The notes: a model not told the origin generated them from the sequence alone. Counted from the stretch's first letter, positions 1 to 8,412 are shown. The stretch is 64,000 bases of DNA from Saccharopolyspora aridisoli (GCF_004348445.1 NZ_SMKV01000007.1:143087-207086); one strand, 5' to 3'. Numbers and translations are program-made.

Positions 1-503
1 CGTCCGGTCATGCGCTGCCAGGTCGTCCAGTTCGGCGGCAGGAAGCCGTCGGAGGTGAACACCTGCAGCTGACGGCGGCCCGACTCGTGCTCCATCGTGA
101 ACAGCCCGCTGCCCTGCGGCTGGGCGAACAGGATCAGCTCGGAGTCGAGCATCGCGGCGAGCAGGGAGTGGCCCTGCGCGTAACCGGTGGTGGTCAGCTG
201 CAGCGCGCGCTCGACGTCGTTGGTCGGCGCGGGCAGCCGCAGCGCCACGGGCGAGGGCCGGTAATTCGGGTTGGGGGAGAAGTCGTCGGTGATCTCGCCT
301 TTTTCGTCGACGCGGTAACCGCCGATGAAACCCCACGGCGGCACTTCGGCGTTGGGGTCGGTGAAGATCGGGTCGACCACGTACAGCCAGGTGTTGGGCT
401 GCTTCTTGGCCTGTTCCCGCATAGCCGGTGTGATGACCGGTCGACTCGGCTGCTGCGTGTTCATCTCGCCCTGTTGTCCCTGACTCCCTGTCCAGCCTTG
501 CAT
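1..503 (-). CDS. Type VII secretion system-associated / SseB-like protein (C-terminus beyond window)
   Basis: The reading frame opens with ATG at 501-503 and stays open to the window edge, so at least 167 residues are present and the C-terminus is missing. The protein resembles actinomycete type VII secretion-associated (SseB-like) proteins: an opening stretch ITPAMREQAKKQPNTWLYVV, then DP..., PPWGFIGGYRVDEKGE, then PNYRPSPVALRLPAPTND. No signal peptide or membrane segment is seen, so it is probably cytoplasmic. A second in-frame ATG at 462-464 is possible; the upstream start is preferred because a G-rich stretch precedes it. The ESX partners that would confirm the role lie outside the window. 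Family assignment comes from remembered sequence pattern; exact function is unknown. Confidence 0.6.
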   Translation of the reverse strand, partial: MQGWTGSQGQQGEMNTQQPSRPVITPAMREQAKKQPNTWLYVVDPIFTDPNAEVPPWGFIGGYRVDEKGEITDDFSPNPNYRPSPVALRLPAPTNDVERALQLTTTGYAQGHSLLAAMLDSELILFAQPQGSGLFTMEHESGRRQLQVFTSDGFLPPNWTTWQRMTG

Positions 504-727
504 TGATCGCCCCCACAGCGACGGTCACTCGATCGCGTGAGCCTGACGGGTCAACGATGCACGGTGAGCTGCCGGTTCCCGTTCGAGCGCCGTAACGCAC
601 TCTCTCATGGCCTCGTGGGATGAATCGTAGTCTTCGTGAGAACAACTCTGAGTGAATCTCAGCGGTGCGGTCCGGTGGATCACACGTCGGTCGGGACGGC
701 AATGGTTCAACCGGACGGAGCCGGGGG
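504..727. other. Intergenic region
   Basis: The 224 bp between the type VII-associated gene and the next minus-strand gene must hold the promoter of the former. I see no convincing hairpin, repeat or further reading frame with a ribosome binding site. Confidence 0.4.
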
Positions 728-952
728 TCAGTCGGACAGCGCCGCGGCCATCAAACAGCCCAAGCACGGCATCCCGGCGGGCCCGTCCAGAGCCTCGGCC
801 TGGCCAGGGGCGATGCTGAAACCGCAGTAGGCGTGCAAGGTCTCAGGCAGCGGGCCACCGTTCGGGAGCGGGAAGAAGTGGCAGGACTTGTCCTGCTCGC
901 TGCGCGCGAACTCAGGGCGCACCCGCGCGATCAGGTGCGGGATCGACGTCAT
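728..952 (-). CDS. Small conserved Cys-containing protein
   Basis: A 74-residue protein starting at ATG 950-952, with a strong ribosome binding site (AGGAGGTG) about 7 bases upstream. It is soluble and contains KSCHFFPLPNGG, AYCGFSIAPGQAE and a C-terminal GMPCLGC, so four cysteines in C...C...CxxC spacing plus a histidine, which could bind a metal. Similar small proteins occur in Saccharopolyspora and Amycolatopsis relatives, but no function is known to me. It is transcribed in the same direction as the sulfur operon but about 130 bp beyond its last gene, so it may be a separate unit. Confidence 0.7.
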   Translation of the reverse strand: MTSIPHLIARVRPEFARSEQDKSCHFFPLPNGGPLPETLHAYCGFSIAPGQAEALDGPAGMPCLGCLMAAALSD

Positions 953-1081
953 CGCGGAGCACCTCCTGCGCGCGCAGCCCTGGCGTGAACGGCACAGATC
1001 ACATCATGCAGATGCGCGTGCGAGAACGAAGCCGCTTGGCGAATTCTCGCCAAACCGTTGCGCGGGACGAGCCGCCCACCC

Positions 1082-1837
1082 TCACACCAGGACGGGCAGC
1101 GGCGCGTCGACCGCGACCAGGTCGTAGCGGTGCAGGACGAGATCGGCCACGCCCGGATCATCGGCCATCGGACCCGCGATCAGCGGAGCGTCCGAGTGAG
1201 CTCGGGCCAGCTCCACGATGCGGTCCGGGAGCAGCCCCGGTGCCAGGAACCAGGATCCGATCGCGAACCGCCGCGCCCCCCGTGCGCGCAGGAGCTCGAC
1301 GGCCGCTGGGACGTCCGGGGCCGCCGCAGCCGCGAAGGTCGCGACCGTTCCAGCCCAGGAGGTGCGGGACTGCCAGCGGGCCGCGACGTCGGCGACCAGG
1401 CGGTTGGCCGGTGCGTGCGACGAGCCCGCACCCGCCAGCAGGACACCGAGCTCCGGGTCATCGGGATCGGCACCCGCTGCCAGCAGACGGCGCCACGCGG
1501 CGGCGTCCAACCGCGGGTCCGGACCCAGCACGTCGCCGATGCGCACCCGGAGGTCCGGATGCCGCTGCTGCGCGTCGGCGACGGCGGCGGGCACGTCGAC
1601 GCGGGCGTGGAAGGCGTGGCCGAGCAGCAGCGGCACGACCACGGCCTCCCGGTGCCCGTCGGCGCGCACGGCGTCCAGGACGTCGCCCAGCAGCGGCTGG
1701 GACAGGTCCAGGAACGCCACGCGCACGTCCAGCTCCGGCCGCAGCGCGCGCACCACGTCCAGCAGCCGGTGGATCGTCGCGGCGGAGCGCGGATCCCGGC
1801 TGCCGTGCGCGACGGCGACCAGCGGCGCGGTGGTCAT
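1082..1837 (-). CDS. Sirohydrochlorin chelatase (CbiX/SirB type)
   Basis: A 251-residue protein with two CbiX-like halves. The N-terminus APLVAVAHGSRDPRS carries the metal-chelating histidine of the family, and LLGHAFHARVDVP carries the second conserved histidine. It inserts iron into sirohydrochlorin to give siroheme, the cofactor of the sulfite reductase encoded at the start of the same operon; that position argues for iron rather than cobalt. Its ATG overlaps the stop of cysN by four bases (ATGA), so the two are translationally coupled. This is the last gene of the operon. The M. tuberculosis nirA-cysH locus has a chelatase in the same place. Confidence 0.9.
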   Translation of the reverse strand: MTTAPLVAVAHGSRDPRSAATIHRLLDVVRALRPELDVRVAFLDLSQPLLGDVLDAVRADGHREAVVVPLLLGHAFHARVDVPAAVADAQQRHPDLRVRIGDVLGPDPRLDAAAWRRLLAAGADPDDPELGVLLAGAGSSHAPANRLVADVAARWQSRTSWAGTVATFAAAAAPDVPAAVELLRARGARRFAIGSWFLAPGLLPDRIVELARAHSDAPLIAGPMADDPGVADLVLHRYDLVAVDAPLPVLV

Positions 1838-3177
1838 CGCGACGCTTCGGCGAACGGGGCCAGCGGCACACCGATCAGGCCGGCGGCCAGGGTGGTGCCG
1901 TCGGCCGGGTCGATGACCAGGAAGGAGCCGTTGCGGCGGCTGTCGGCGTAGTCGTCCACCGGCAGCGGCTCGGCGGTGCGCAGCTGCACCCGGCCGATCT
2001 CGTTGAGCTGCAACGAGTCAGGCGCGGCGACGCTGGTCAGCTGCTGCTCGTCGAAGCGCGCCGACAGCTCGGTAACCATCGCCTGCACGGTGCGGGCACC
2101 GTGCTTGACGAGCACCTTCGCGCCCGGGTTCAGCGTCTTCTCCGCCAGCCAGCACACCGTGGCGTCGAGCTCGTCGGTCAGCCGGGGAGCGGTCTCCGCC
2201 GCGGCGATCAGGTCGCCGCGCGAGATGTCGACGTCGTCGTCCAGCAGCAGCGTCACCGAGTGGCCTGCCGCGGCCTCGGCCCGCTCGCCGTCGGCGGTGT
2301 CCACCTTGGACACCTTGGTGCGCACCCCGGCGGGCAGCACGACGACGTCGTCCCCGGCCCGCACCACACCGGCGCCGACCTGGCCGGCGTAGCCGCGGTA
2401 GTCGGGGTGCTCGGCGGTGCGCGGCCGGATCACGTACTGCACCGGCATCCGGAACGGCACGTCGTGCGGGTCCGGCGCGACCGGCACGCTCTCCAGGTGC
2501 TGCAGCAGCGACGGGCCGGAGTACCAGGGCGTGTTCTCCGAGCTCTCCACCACGTTGTCGCCCAGCAGCGCCGACACCGGGATGGTCACCACGGCGTCGT
2601 CGGCGTAGCCGAGAGCCCTGGCGTGGGTGGCGAACTCCTCGGCGATGCGGGTGAAGGTCGCCTCGTCGAAGTCCACCATGTCGATCTTGTTCACAGCCAG
2701 CACCAGCTGCGGCACGCCCAGCAGCGCCAGCACCGCCGCGTGCCGACGGGTCTGCTCGACGACGCCGTTGCGGGCGTCGACCAGCAGCACCGCCAGCTGG
2801 GCGGTCGAGGCACCGGTCACGGTGTTGCGGGTGTACTGCACGTGGCCGGGCGTGTCGGCCAGCACGAAGGTGCGCTTCGGCGTGGCGAAGTAGCGGTAGG
2901 CCACGTCGATGGTGATGCCCTGCTCGCGCTCCGCGCGCAGGCCGTCGACCAGCAGCGACAGGTCAGGGGTAGCCAGGCCGCGGTCCGCGCTCGCACGGTG
3001 CACCGCGTCGAGCTGGTCGGCCAGCACCGACTTGGTGTCGTGCAGCAGCCGACCCACCAGCGTGGACTTGCCGTCGTCGACGGAGCCCGCGGTGGCCAGT
3101 CGCAGCAGATCGGTGTGCACCGGCAGCGTCACCTCGGTGCCGCTGTCCGGGGCGGTGCGAGTCGTGGTCTCGGTCAT
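1834..3177 (-). CDS. cysN: Sulfate adenylyltransferase subunit 1 (GTPase)
   Basis: A 447-residue elongation factor-like GTPase that drives APS synthesis by CysD. The P-loop GSVDDGKS is at about residues 31-38, followed by DTPGH (G3) and NKID (G4), then the beta-barrel domains. No C-terminal APS kinase domain is fused, unlike the mycobacterial CysNC, which fits the APS-type reductase encoded upstream. The start is ATG 3175-3177, with AGGAGTGGG upstream; a GTG four codons earlier lies too close to that site. It follows cysD after a 163-bp gap and overlaps the chelatase gene by four bases. Confidence 0.95.
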   Translation of the reverse strand: MTETTTRTAPDSGTEVTLPVHTDLLRLATAGSVDDGKSTLVGRLLHDTKSVLADQLDAVHRASADRGLATPDLSLLVDGLRAEREQGITIDVAYRYFATPKRTFVLADTPGHVQYTRNTVTGASTAQLAVLLVDARNGVVEQTRRHAAVLALLGVPQLVLAVNKIDMVDFDEATFTRIAEEFATHARALGYADDAVVTIPVSALLGDNVVESSENTPWYSGPSLLQHLESVPVAPDPHDVPFRMPVQYVIRPRTAEHPDYRGYAGQVGAGVVRAGDDVVVLPAGVRTKVSKVDTADGERAEAAAGHSVTLLLDDDVDISRGDLIAAAETAPRLTDELDATVCWLAEKTLNPGAKVLVKHGARTVQAMVTELSARFDEQQLTSVAAPDSLQLNEIGRVQLRTAEPLPVDDYADSRRNGSFLVIDPADGTTLAAGLIGVPLAPFAEASR

Positions 3178-3247
3178 CTGGAAACCCACTCCTGGTGGTC
3201 AAGGCTTTGCCGTCGGGAAAGGTGTTGAAGGGTGTTGGGGTGGAGGG

Positions 3248-3277
3248 GCGTTGAGCCGAGCGGCGTTGAGCCGAGCG
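3248..3277. repeat. Two tandem 15-bp units between cysD and cysN
   Basis: The unit GCGTTGAGCCGAGCG occurs twice without a gap (3248-3262, 3263-3277) and is followed by a degenerate third start. It lies in the only sizeable gap inside the sulfur operon. It is not strongly self-complementary. It could be simple slippage; a role in cysD/cysN processing cannot be judged from sequence. Confidence 0.8.
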
Positions 3278-3340
3278 GCGTCAGCCGCCTCCTCGACCTG
3301 AGCGACTTGCACCGCTGAGCAAGTCGACTGCGGACCCTCG

Positions 3341-4267
3341 TCAGAAGTAGCCCTCGCGCTTGCGGTCTTCCATGGCGGCTTCGGAGATCCGGTCGTCGGC
3401 CCGGGTCGCGCCGCGTTCGGTGAGCCGGCTGGCCGCGACCTCGGCGATGACGTCGTCCACCGTGTACGCCTCGGACTCGACCGCACCGGTGCAGGAACCG
3501 TCGCCGACCGTGCGGTAGCGCACAGTCTTGGACTCCGGGTCCTCCCCGTCGCGCGGACCTCCCCACGGGCCGGAGGTCAGCCACATGCCGTCGCGCAGGT
3601 AGACCTCGCGGCGGTGCGCGTAGTAGATCTCCGGCAGCTCGATCTTCTCCCGCTGGATGTAGCGCCAGATGTCGAGCTCGGTCCAGTTCGACAGCGGGAA
3701 CACGCGCACGTGCTCACCCGGGCGGTGCCGCCCGTTGTAGAGGTTCCACAGCTCCGGGCGCTGCCGGCGCGGGTCCCACTGCCCGAAGGCGTTGCGCAGG
3801 CTGAAGATGCGCTCCTTGGCGCGGGCGCGCTCCTCGTCGCGGCGACCGCCGCCGAAGACGGCGTCGAACTTGTTGTCGCCGATGGCGTCGAGCAGCGGCT
3901 GGGTCTGCAGCGGGTTGCGGGTGCCGTCGGCGCGCTCCTGCAGCCGACCGTCGTCGATGTAGTCCTGCACCTTGGCCACCACCAGGCGCAGCTGGTGCTT
4001 CTCGACGATGTCGTCGCGGAAGTCCAGCACCTCGGGGAAGTTGTGCCCGGTGTCGACGTGCAGCAGCGAGAACGGCACCGGAGCCGGCCAGAACGCCTTG
4101 ATCGCCAGGTGCACCAGCACCGTGGAGTCCTTGCCACCGGAGAACAGGATCACCGGCCGGTCGAACTCACCGGCCACCTCGCGGAAGATGTGGATCGCCT
4201 CGGACTCCAGCGCGGCCAGGTTGTCCACCTGCGGCGGCGCGGACACCTCGGTGTCTGCTGTGGTCAT
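3341..4267 (-). CDS. cysD: Sulfate adenylyltransferase subunit 2
   Basis: A 308-residue ATP pyrophosphatase-type enzyme that makes adenosine 5'-phosphosulfate from sulfate and ATP with CysN. The PP-loop SGGKDS is at residues 43-48. Family landmarks follow: LLHVDTGHNFPE, FGGGRRDEERARAKER, PLSNWTELDIW and the C-terminal KREGYF. I place the start at ATG 4265-4267, where GGAGGGG lies a few bases upstream and the protein then begins like other CysD proteins; an earlier in-frame start would add 28 Arg-rich residues with no homology. It lies 65 bp downstream of cysH. Confidence 0.95.
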   Translation of the reverse strand: MTTADTEVSAPPQVDNLAALESEAIHIFREVAGEFDRPVILFSGGKDSTVLVHLAIKAFWPAPVPFSLLHVDTGHNFPEVLDFRDDIVEKHQLRLVVAKVQDYIDDGRLQERADGTRNPLQTQPLLDAIGDNKFDAVFGGGRRDEERARAKERIFSLRNAFGQWDPRRQRPELWNLYNGRHRPGEHVRVFPLSNWTELDIWRYIQREKIELPEIYYAHRREVYLRDGMWLTSGPWGGPRDGEDPESKTVRYRTVGDGSCTGAVESEAYTVDDVIAEVAASRLTERGATRADDRISEAAMEDRKREGYF

Positions 4268-4332
4268 TTCCCCTCCGTCGTCTCCCGGACACCCGCACCC
4301 GGGTCGAAGTCGTGCTCGTGTGCGCTGAGAAC

Positions 4333-5061
4333 TCAGCCGTGCAATCCGCATTCGGTCTTGGAGCTGCCCGCCCAGCGCCCGCTGCGCGGGTCAGCGCCCG
4401 GCTGCGGTTTGGCGGTGCAGGGCTGGCACCCGATGGACGGATACCCCGCAGGGACCAGCGGGTTGACCAGCACGCCGTTGTCGTCGATGTAGCGCTGCAA
4501 CTCCTCGTCCGACCACGCCGCCAACGGGTTGATCTTCACCAACCCGTTGCGGTCGTCCCAGGTCAGCACTGGGGTGTTGGCGCGGGTCGGCGCCTCCACC
4601 CGGCGCACGCCGGTCACCCACGCCTCGTAGCGGGACAGCGTGTTGCGCAGCGGGACCACCTTGCGCAGGAAGCAGCAGCGCTGAGGGTCGCGCTCGTGCA
4701 GGCGCGGCCCCTCGGTCTGGTCCTGCTCGGCGACGGTCTGCTCGGGAAGCGCGTTGACCATCTTCACGTCGTAGACCTGCTCGACCGCGTCGCGCGTGCC
4801 GATGGTCTCGGCGAAGTGGTAGCCGGTCTCCAGGAACAGGACCTCCACGCCGGGCATGGCCTTGGCTGCCAGGTCGACCAGCACCGCGTCCTGCATGTTG
4901 GAGGCCACGATCAGCCTGCCGTCGCCGAAGTTCTCCGCGGCCCAGCGCAGCGCCTCCTCGGCGGTGGCGTCGGCCAGCTCCGGCGCGGCCTCGTCGACCA
5001 GCGCCTTGAGCTCCTCGTCGCCGCGTCGCGATCCGATCTGTGTGGTGGTTTCGGCGGTCAT
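4333..5061 (-). CDS. cysH: Adenylyl-sulfate (APS) reductase, thioredoxin-dependent
   Basis: A 242-residue reductase that converts activated sulfate to sulfite. It has the paired CC in DPQRCCFLRK and the later CQPC in SIGCQPCTAKP, the four cysteines that hold a [4Fe-4S] cluster in the APS-specific branch of the family; enzymes that use PAPS lack them. The C-terminal ECGLHG carries the catalytic cysteine. With no cysC in the operon and no kinase domain on CysN, APS is the expected substrate. The start is ATG 5059-5061 with GGAG upstream. It overlaps the stop of the upstream zinc-ribbon gene by one base (TGATG). Confidence 0.93.
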   Translation of the reverse strand: MTAETTTQIGSRRGDEELKALVDEAAPELADATAEEALRWAAENFGDGRLIVASNMQDAVLVDLAAKAMPGVEVLFLETGYHFAETIGTRDAVEQVYDVKMVNALPEQTVAEQDQTEGPRLHERDPQRCCFLRKVVPLRNTLSRYEAWVTGVRRVEAPTRANTPVLTWDDRNGLVKINPLAAWSDEELQRYIDDNGVLVNPLVPAGYPSIGCQPCTAKPQPGADPRSGRWAGSSKTECGLHG

Positions 5062-5216
5062 CAGTCTCCGTTCCCTCCCAGAGCCAACCCGACCAGCCGG
5101 ACGGTGAAGACCCGTCGGCAGGCGTGGCACTTCCAGGCCCCGGCGGGCTCTTCCTCCGGGGTGAGGTCCTCATCGCCGCAGTACGGGCAGCACTGCGGTA
5201 CCGCCCGCTCGCTCAC
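5061..5216 (-). CDS. Small zinc-ribbon protein between sulfite reductase and APS reductase
   Basis: A 51-residue gene squeezed between two larger ones. Its GTG (5214-5216) overlaps the sulfite reductase stop as GTGA, and its stop overlaps the cysH start, so all three are translationally coupled. It has two CxxC pairs, CCPYCGDED and WKCHACRRVFTV, forming a rubredoxin/TFIIS-like zinc ribbon. A small gene of this kind lies in the same position in Streptomyces sulfur operons. Its function is unknown to me; electron transfer to, or assembly of, the neighbouring iron-sulfur enzymes is a plausible inference only. Confidence 0.85.
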   Translation of the reverse strand: MSERAVPQCCPYCGDEDLTPEEEPAGAWKCHACRRVFTVRLVGLALGGNGD

Positions 5217-6910
5217 TTGAGGTCGTCCTCTTCGGCGCGGGCCACCCACTGCGCGAACCGCTCGCCTTCTTCGCGCTGGTCCAGGTAGTTGCGCACGAGC
5301 CGTTCCACGTAGGGGCCGACCTCGGAGGAGATGACCTTGTGGCCGCGGATCTTCCGGCCGAACCCGGTGTCGATGGCCAGGCCACCGCCCAGGTGGACCT
5401 GGAAGCCCTCGACCTGGTTGCCGTTGCCGTCCGGGACCATCTGGCCCTTCAGCCCGATGTCGGCGACCTGGGTCCGGGCGCAGGCGTTCGGGCAGCCGTT
5501 GAGGTTGATCGTCACCGGGTCGGTGACACCGGCCTGCACGTCGGCGAGCCGCTTCTCCAGCTCGGAGACCAGGTCGATCGCCCGCTGCTTGGTCTCGACG
5601 ATGGCGAGCTTGCAGAACTCGATGCCGGTGCAGGCCATCACGCCGCGCCGCCACGGCGACGGATCGGCGTGCAGGCCCAGCTCCGCCAGGTCGGCGGTCA
5701 GGCCGTCCACGTCGGACTCGGTCACGTCGAGCACCAGCAAGTTCTGCTCCACGGTGGTGCGCACCCGCTTGGAACCGACACGCTCGGCGGCCTTGGCGAC
5801 CTCCATCAGCGTCGAGCCGCTCACCCGGCCCGCGGCGCTCTTGACGCCCACGTAGTGCTTGCCGTCGACCTGCCGGTGCACGCCCAGGTGGTCGCGGTGG
5901 CCTGAGGGGGTCTCCGGCGCAGGCCCGTCGATCAGCTTGCGGCCCAGGTACTCGTCCTCCAGCACCTGCCGGAACTTCTCCGCGCCCCAGTCGGCGAGCA
6001 GGTACTTGAGGCGGGCCCGGTTGCGCAGCCGGCGGTAGCCGTAGTCGCGGAAGATCTGCACGACCCCGTGCCAGACCTCGGCCGCGTCCTCCTGCGAAAC
6101 CCAGGCACCCAACCGCACGGCCAGCTTCGGGTTGGTCGACAGGCCGCCGCCGACCCAGAGGTCGTAGCCCGGACCGTGCTCGGGGTGGACCACGCCGACC
6201 AGCGAGATGTCGTTGATCTCCGGGACGGTGTCCCAGCGCGGCGAACCTGAGATGGCGGTCTTGAACTTGCGCGGCAGGTTCGACAGCGACCGGTCGCCGA
6301 TGTAGCGCTCGGTGATCTCGGCGATCGCCGGGGTGGCGTCGATGATCTCATCAGCGGCGACGCCGGCCACCGGTGAACCGAGCACCACGCGCGGGCAGTC
6401 ACCGCACGCTTCGGTGGTGGAGAGCCCGACGCCCTCCAGCTTCTCCCAGATCGTCGGCACGTCCTCGACTCGCACCCAGTGCAGCTGGATGTTCTGCCGG
6501 TCGGTGATGTCGGCGGTGTCGCGGGCGTAGGTCTGCGACACCTCGCCGATGACGCGCAGCTGCTCTGTGGTCAGCGCACCGCCGTCGACGCGCACCCGCA
6601 TCATGAAGTAGCGGTCGTCGAGGTCTTCGGGCTCGATCGTGCCGGTGCGCGCACCGGGGATGCCGGGCGCGCGCTGGGTGTACAGGCCCCACCAGCGGAA
6701 GCGGCCACGCAGGTCACCCGGGTCGATGGCGTCGAAGCCCCGGTGGGCGTAGATGTTCTCGATCCGCTCGCGCACGTTGAGCGGGTTGTCGTCCTTCTTG
6801 GAGCGCTCGTTGGCGTTGAGCGGTTCGCGGTAACCGAGCGCCCACTGGCCCTCGCCGCGGGTCTTGCGCTTGCGGGCAGGACGAGCAGGCGATTCCGTGG
6901 GGGGAGCCAT
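5213..6910 (-). CDS. Ferredoxin-dependent sulfite reductase (siroheme, 4Fe-4S)
   Basis: A 565-residue enzyme that reduces sulfite to sulfide with six electrons. The two-fold nitrite/sulfite reductase repeat is visible, and the cluster/siroheme ligands are C427 and C433 (ACTGIEFC) and C473 and C477 (NGCPNACAR). It matches the NirA/SirA group by length and by sitting beside cysH. Residues 1-20 are a basic, disordered lead. The start is ATG 6908-6910 with GGAGG about 10 bases upstream. It is the first enzyme gene of the operon, 119 bp downstream of a candidate cysteine leader peptide. Nitrite reduction is the alternative activity, but the context favours sulfite. Confidence 0.93.
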   Translation of the reverse strand: MAPPTESPARPARKRKTRGEGQWALGYREPLNANERSKKDDNPLNVRERIENIYAHRGFDAIDPGDLRGRFRWWGLYTQRAPGIPGARTGTIEPEDLDDRYFMMRVRVDGGALTTEQLRVIGEVSQTYARDTADITDRQNIQLHWVRVEDVPTIWEKLEGVGLSTTEACGDCPRVVLGSPVAGVAADEIIDATPAIAEITERYIGDRSLSNLPRKFKTAISGSPRWDTVPEINDISLVGVVHPEHGPGYDLWVGGGLSTNPKLAVRLGAWVSQEDAAEVWHGVVQIFRDYGYRRLRNRARLKYLLADWGAEKFRQVLEDEYLGRKLIDGPAPETPSGHRDHLGVHRQVDGKHYVGVKSAAGRVSGSTLMEVAKAAERVGSKRVRTTVEQNLLVLDVTESDVDGLTADLAELGLHADPSPWRRGVMACTGIEFCKLAIVETKQRAIDLVSELEKRLADVQAGVTDPVTINLNGCPNACARTQVADIGLKGQMVPDGNGNQVEGFQVHLGGGLAIDTGFGRKIRGHKVISSEVGPYVERLVRNYLDQREEGERFAQWVARAEEDDLK

Positions 6911-7029
6911 GTCCGCGACCTCCGGGACTTCCAGGCGCGAAGCCTCCGCGTGGAAGTACCGCCGGCGTGACGGCTCTCACTCCTCGGAGGCCCGGCGCCG
7001 ACTGAACAAGACGAAAAGACGGCGGGGGA

Positions 7030-7122
7030 TCAGACCTTGCCGGGGCAGAGCGCGCTGGCCACCCGCCGCAGGTCAACGTACCTGCGGGCGACCAGGAGAA
7101 GCTTTGGCAGAGTCGCACCCAC
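7030..7122 (-). CDS. Putative cysteine-containing leader peptide of the sulfur operon
   Basis: A 30-codon frame starting at GTG 7120-7122 ends LLLVARRYVDLRRVASALC, then PGKV and stop. It matches the short actinobacterial leader peptides found before sulfur genes, which share a hydrophobic start, an RRxVDLxRxxSAxC core and a Cys near the end. No good ribosome binding site precedes the GTG, so it may be leaderless. Such leaders work by ribosome stalling at the Cys codon when cysteine is scarce, which exposes the downstream gene. I infer the same role here. The 119-bp gap to the sulfite reductase would hold the switching structure. Confidence 0.75.
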   Translation of the reverse strand: MGATLPKLLLVARRYVDLRRVASALCPGKV

Positions 7123-7188
7123 GTCGCGCAGCGTGCCACGCGTGAACCGGCGGGACCAACCCCATCCGCATGGTGGGACAGTGGAAGC

Positions 7189-8412
7189 GTGCCTGCTCAA
7201 CCACCTACCGGCGAACCGGCTCCGGCCGACGGGGGCCTCCCCGCATCGGCCTTGGCCGGGCTGGGTTCGCGCCCCTTCGGCGTCTACGTCCACGTGCCGT
7301 TCTGCGCCACCCGCTGCGGGTACTGCGACTTCAACACCTACACCGCCGATGAACTGGGATCTTCGGCCAGTTTCGGCAGCTGGCTGGACGGTCTGCGAGC
7401 CGAGCTGGAACTGGGCGCGGAGGTCCTCTCCGCGGGCCCCGTGCCGGCCGCTGAGACCGTGTTCGTGGGAGGCGGAACGCCCTCGCTGCTGGGGGCGGAA
7501 CGGCTCGGCGCGGTCGTCGATGCGATTCGGGACACATTCGGCCTGGCAGCCGGTGCTGAGGTGACCACCGAGTCAAACCCGGAATCGACCTCCCCGGAGT
7601 TCTTCGAAGGGATTCGGAGATCCGGTTTCACGCGCGTGTCGCTCGGCATGCAATCGGCTGCCGAGCACGTCCTGCGCGTGCTGGAGCGCACCCACACTCC
7701 GGGGCGTGCCGTGGCCGCCGCCCGCGAGGCTCGCGCCGCCGGGTTCGAGCACGTCAACCTGGACCTGATCTACGGCACGCCGGGGGAGCGCGAGCAGGAC
7801 CTGCGCGATTCGCTGGACGCGGTGCTGGAAGCGGGCGTGGACCACGTCTCGGCGTACTCGCTGATCGTGGAGGACGGCACCGCCATGGCCCGCAAGGTCC
7901 GCCGCGGCGACCTGCCGATGCCCGACGAGGACGTCCTCGCCGACCGCTACGAGCTCATCGACGCCAAGCTGGCCGAGGCTGGTCTGCACTGGTACGAGGT
8001 CTCCAACTGGGCGCGCGACGCCGACGCCGAGTGCCGCCACAACCTCGGCTACTGGCAGGGCGGCGACTGGTGGGGCGCGGGCCCGGGCGCGCACAGCCAC
8101 GTCGGCGGCGTCCGCTGGTGGAACGTCAAGCACCCCGCTCGCTACGCCGCAGCTCTCGCCGGAGGGGGCTCCCCGGCGCAGGCCCGCGAACTGCTCACCG
8201 CAGAGGACCAGCGCATCGAGCGCGTCATGCTCGAGCTCCGGGTGCGCAGCGGGCTGTCGGTGCGGACCCTCGACGACGCGGGCCGCCGAGCCGCCGACCA
8301 AGCCGCCTCCGACGGCCTGCTGGAGCACGGAGCTCTCGCCGACGGCCACTGCGTCCTCACCGACCGCGGTCGCCTCCTCGCCGACGCAGTCGTCCAAGAC
8401 CTCCTCGCCTGA
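7189..8412 (+). CDS. hemW: Radical SAM heme chaperone HemW
   Basis: A 407-residue radical SAM protein. The cluster motif CATRCGYCDF has C39, C43 and C46, and the fourth position is Phe rather than Cys, which separates HemW from true oxygen-independent coproporphyrinogen oxidase HemN. It also has VFVGGGTPS, ESNPES and DLIYGTPGE. HemW delivers heme to respiratory enzymes. The start is GTG 7189 with TGGAAG just upstream. It is divergent from the sulfur operon, so the 66 bp to the leader peptide must hold both promoters. Older annotations call it coproporphyrinogen III oxidase. Confidence 0.93.
   Translation: MPAQPPTGEPAPADGGLPASALAGLGSRPFGVYVHVPFCATRCGYCDFNTYTADELGSSASFGSWLDGLRAELELGAEVLSAGPVPAAETVFVGGGTPSLLGAERLGAVVDAIRDTFGLAAGAEVTTESNPESTSPEFFEGIRRSGFTRVSLGMQSAAEHVLRVLERTHTPGRAVAAAREARAAGFEHVNLDLIYGTPGEREQDLRDSLDAVLEAGVDHVSAYSLIVEDGTAMARKVRRGDLPMPDEDVLADRYELIDAKLAEAGLHWYEVSNWARDADAECRHNLGYWQGGDWWGAGPGAHSHVGGVRWWNVKHPARYAAALAGGGSPAQARELLTAEDQRIERVMLELRVRSGLSVRTLDDAGRRAADQAASDGLLEHGALADGHCVLTDRGRLLADAVVQDLLA

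Noticed and set aside
1834..3177. CysNC fusion as in M. tuberculosis
   Set aside because: The protein ends after the beta-barrel domains; no APS kinase P-loop follows.
985..3228. A very long plus-strand open frame (over 700 codons) opposite cysN and the chelatase gene
   Set aside because: Arg/Pro/Gly-rich composition and no domain; it is the high-GC antisense shadow of well-supported genes.
7189..8412. True coproporphyrinogen III dehydrogenase HemN
   Set aside because: The fourth residue of the cluster motif is Phe rather than Cys, which fits HemW.
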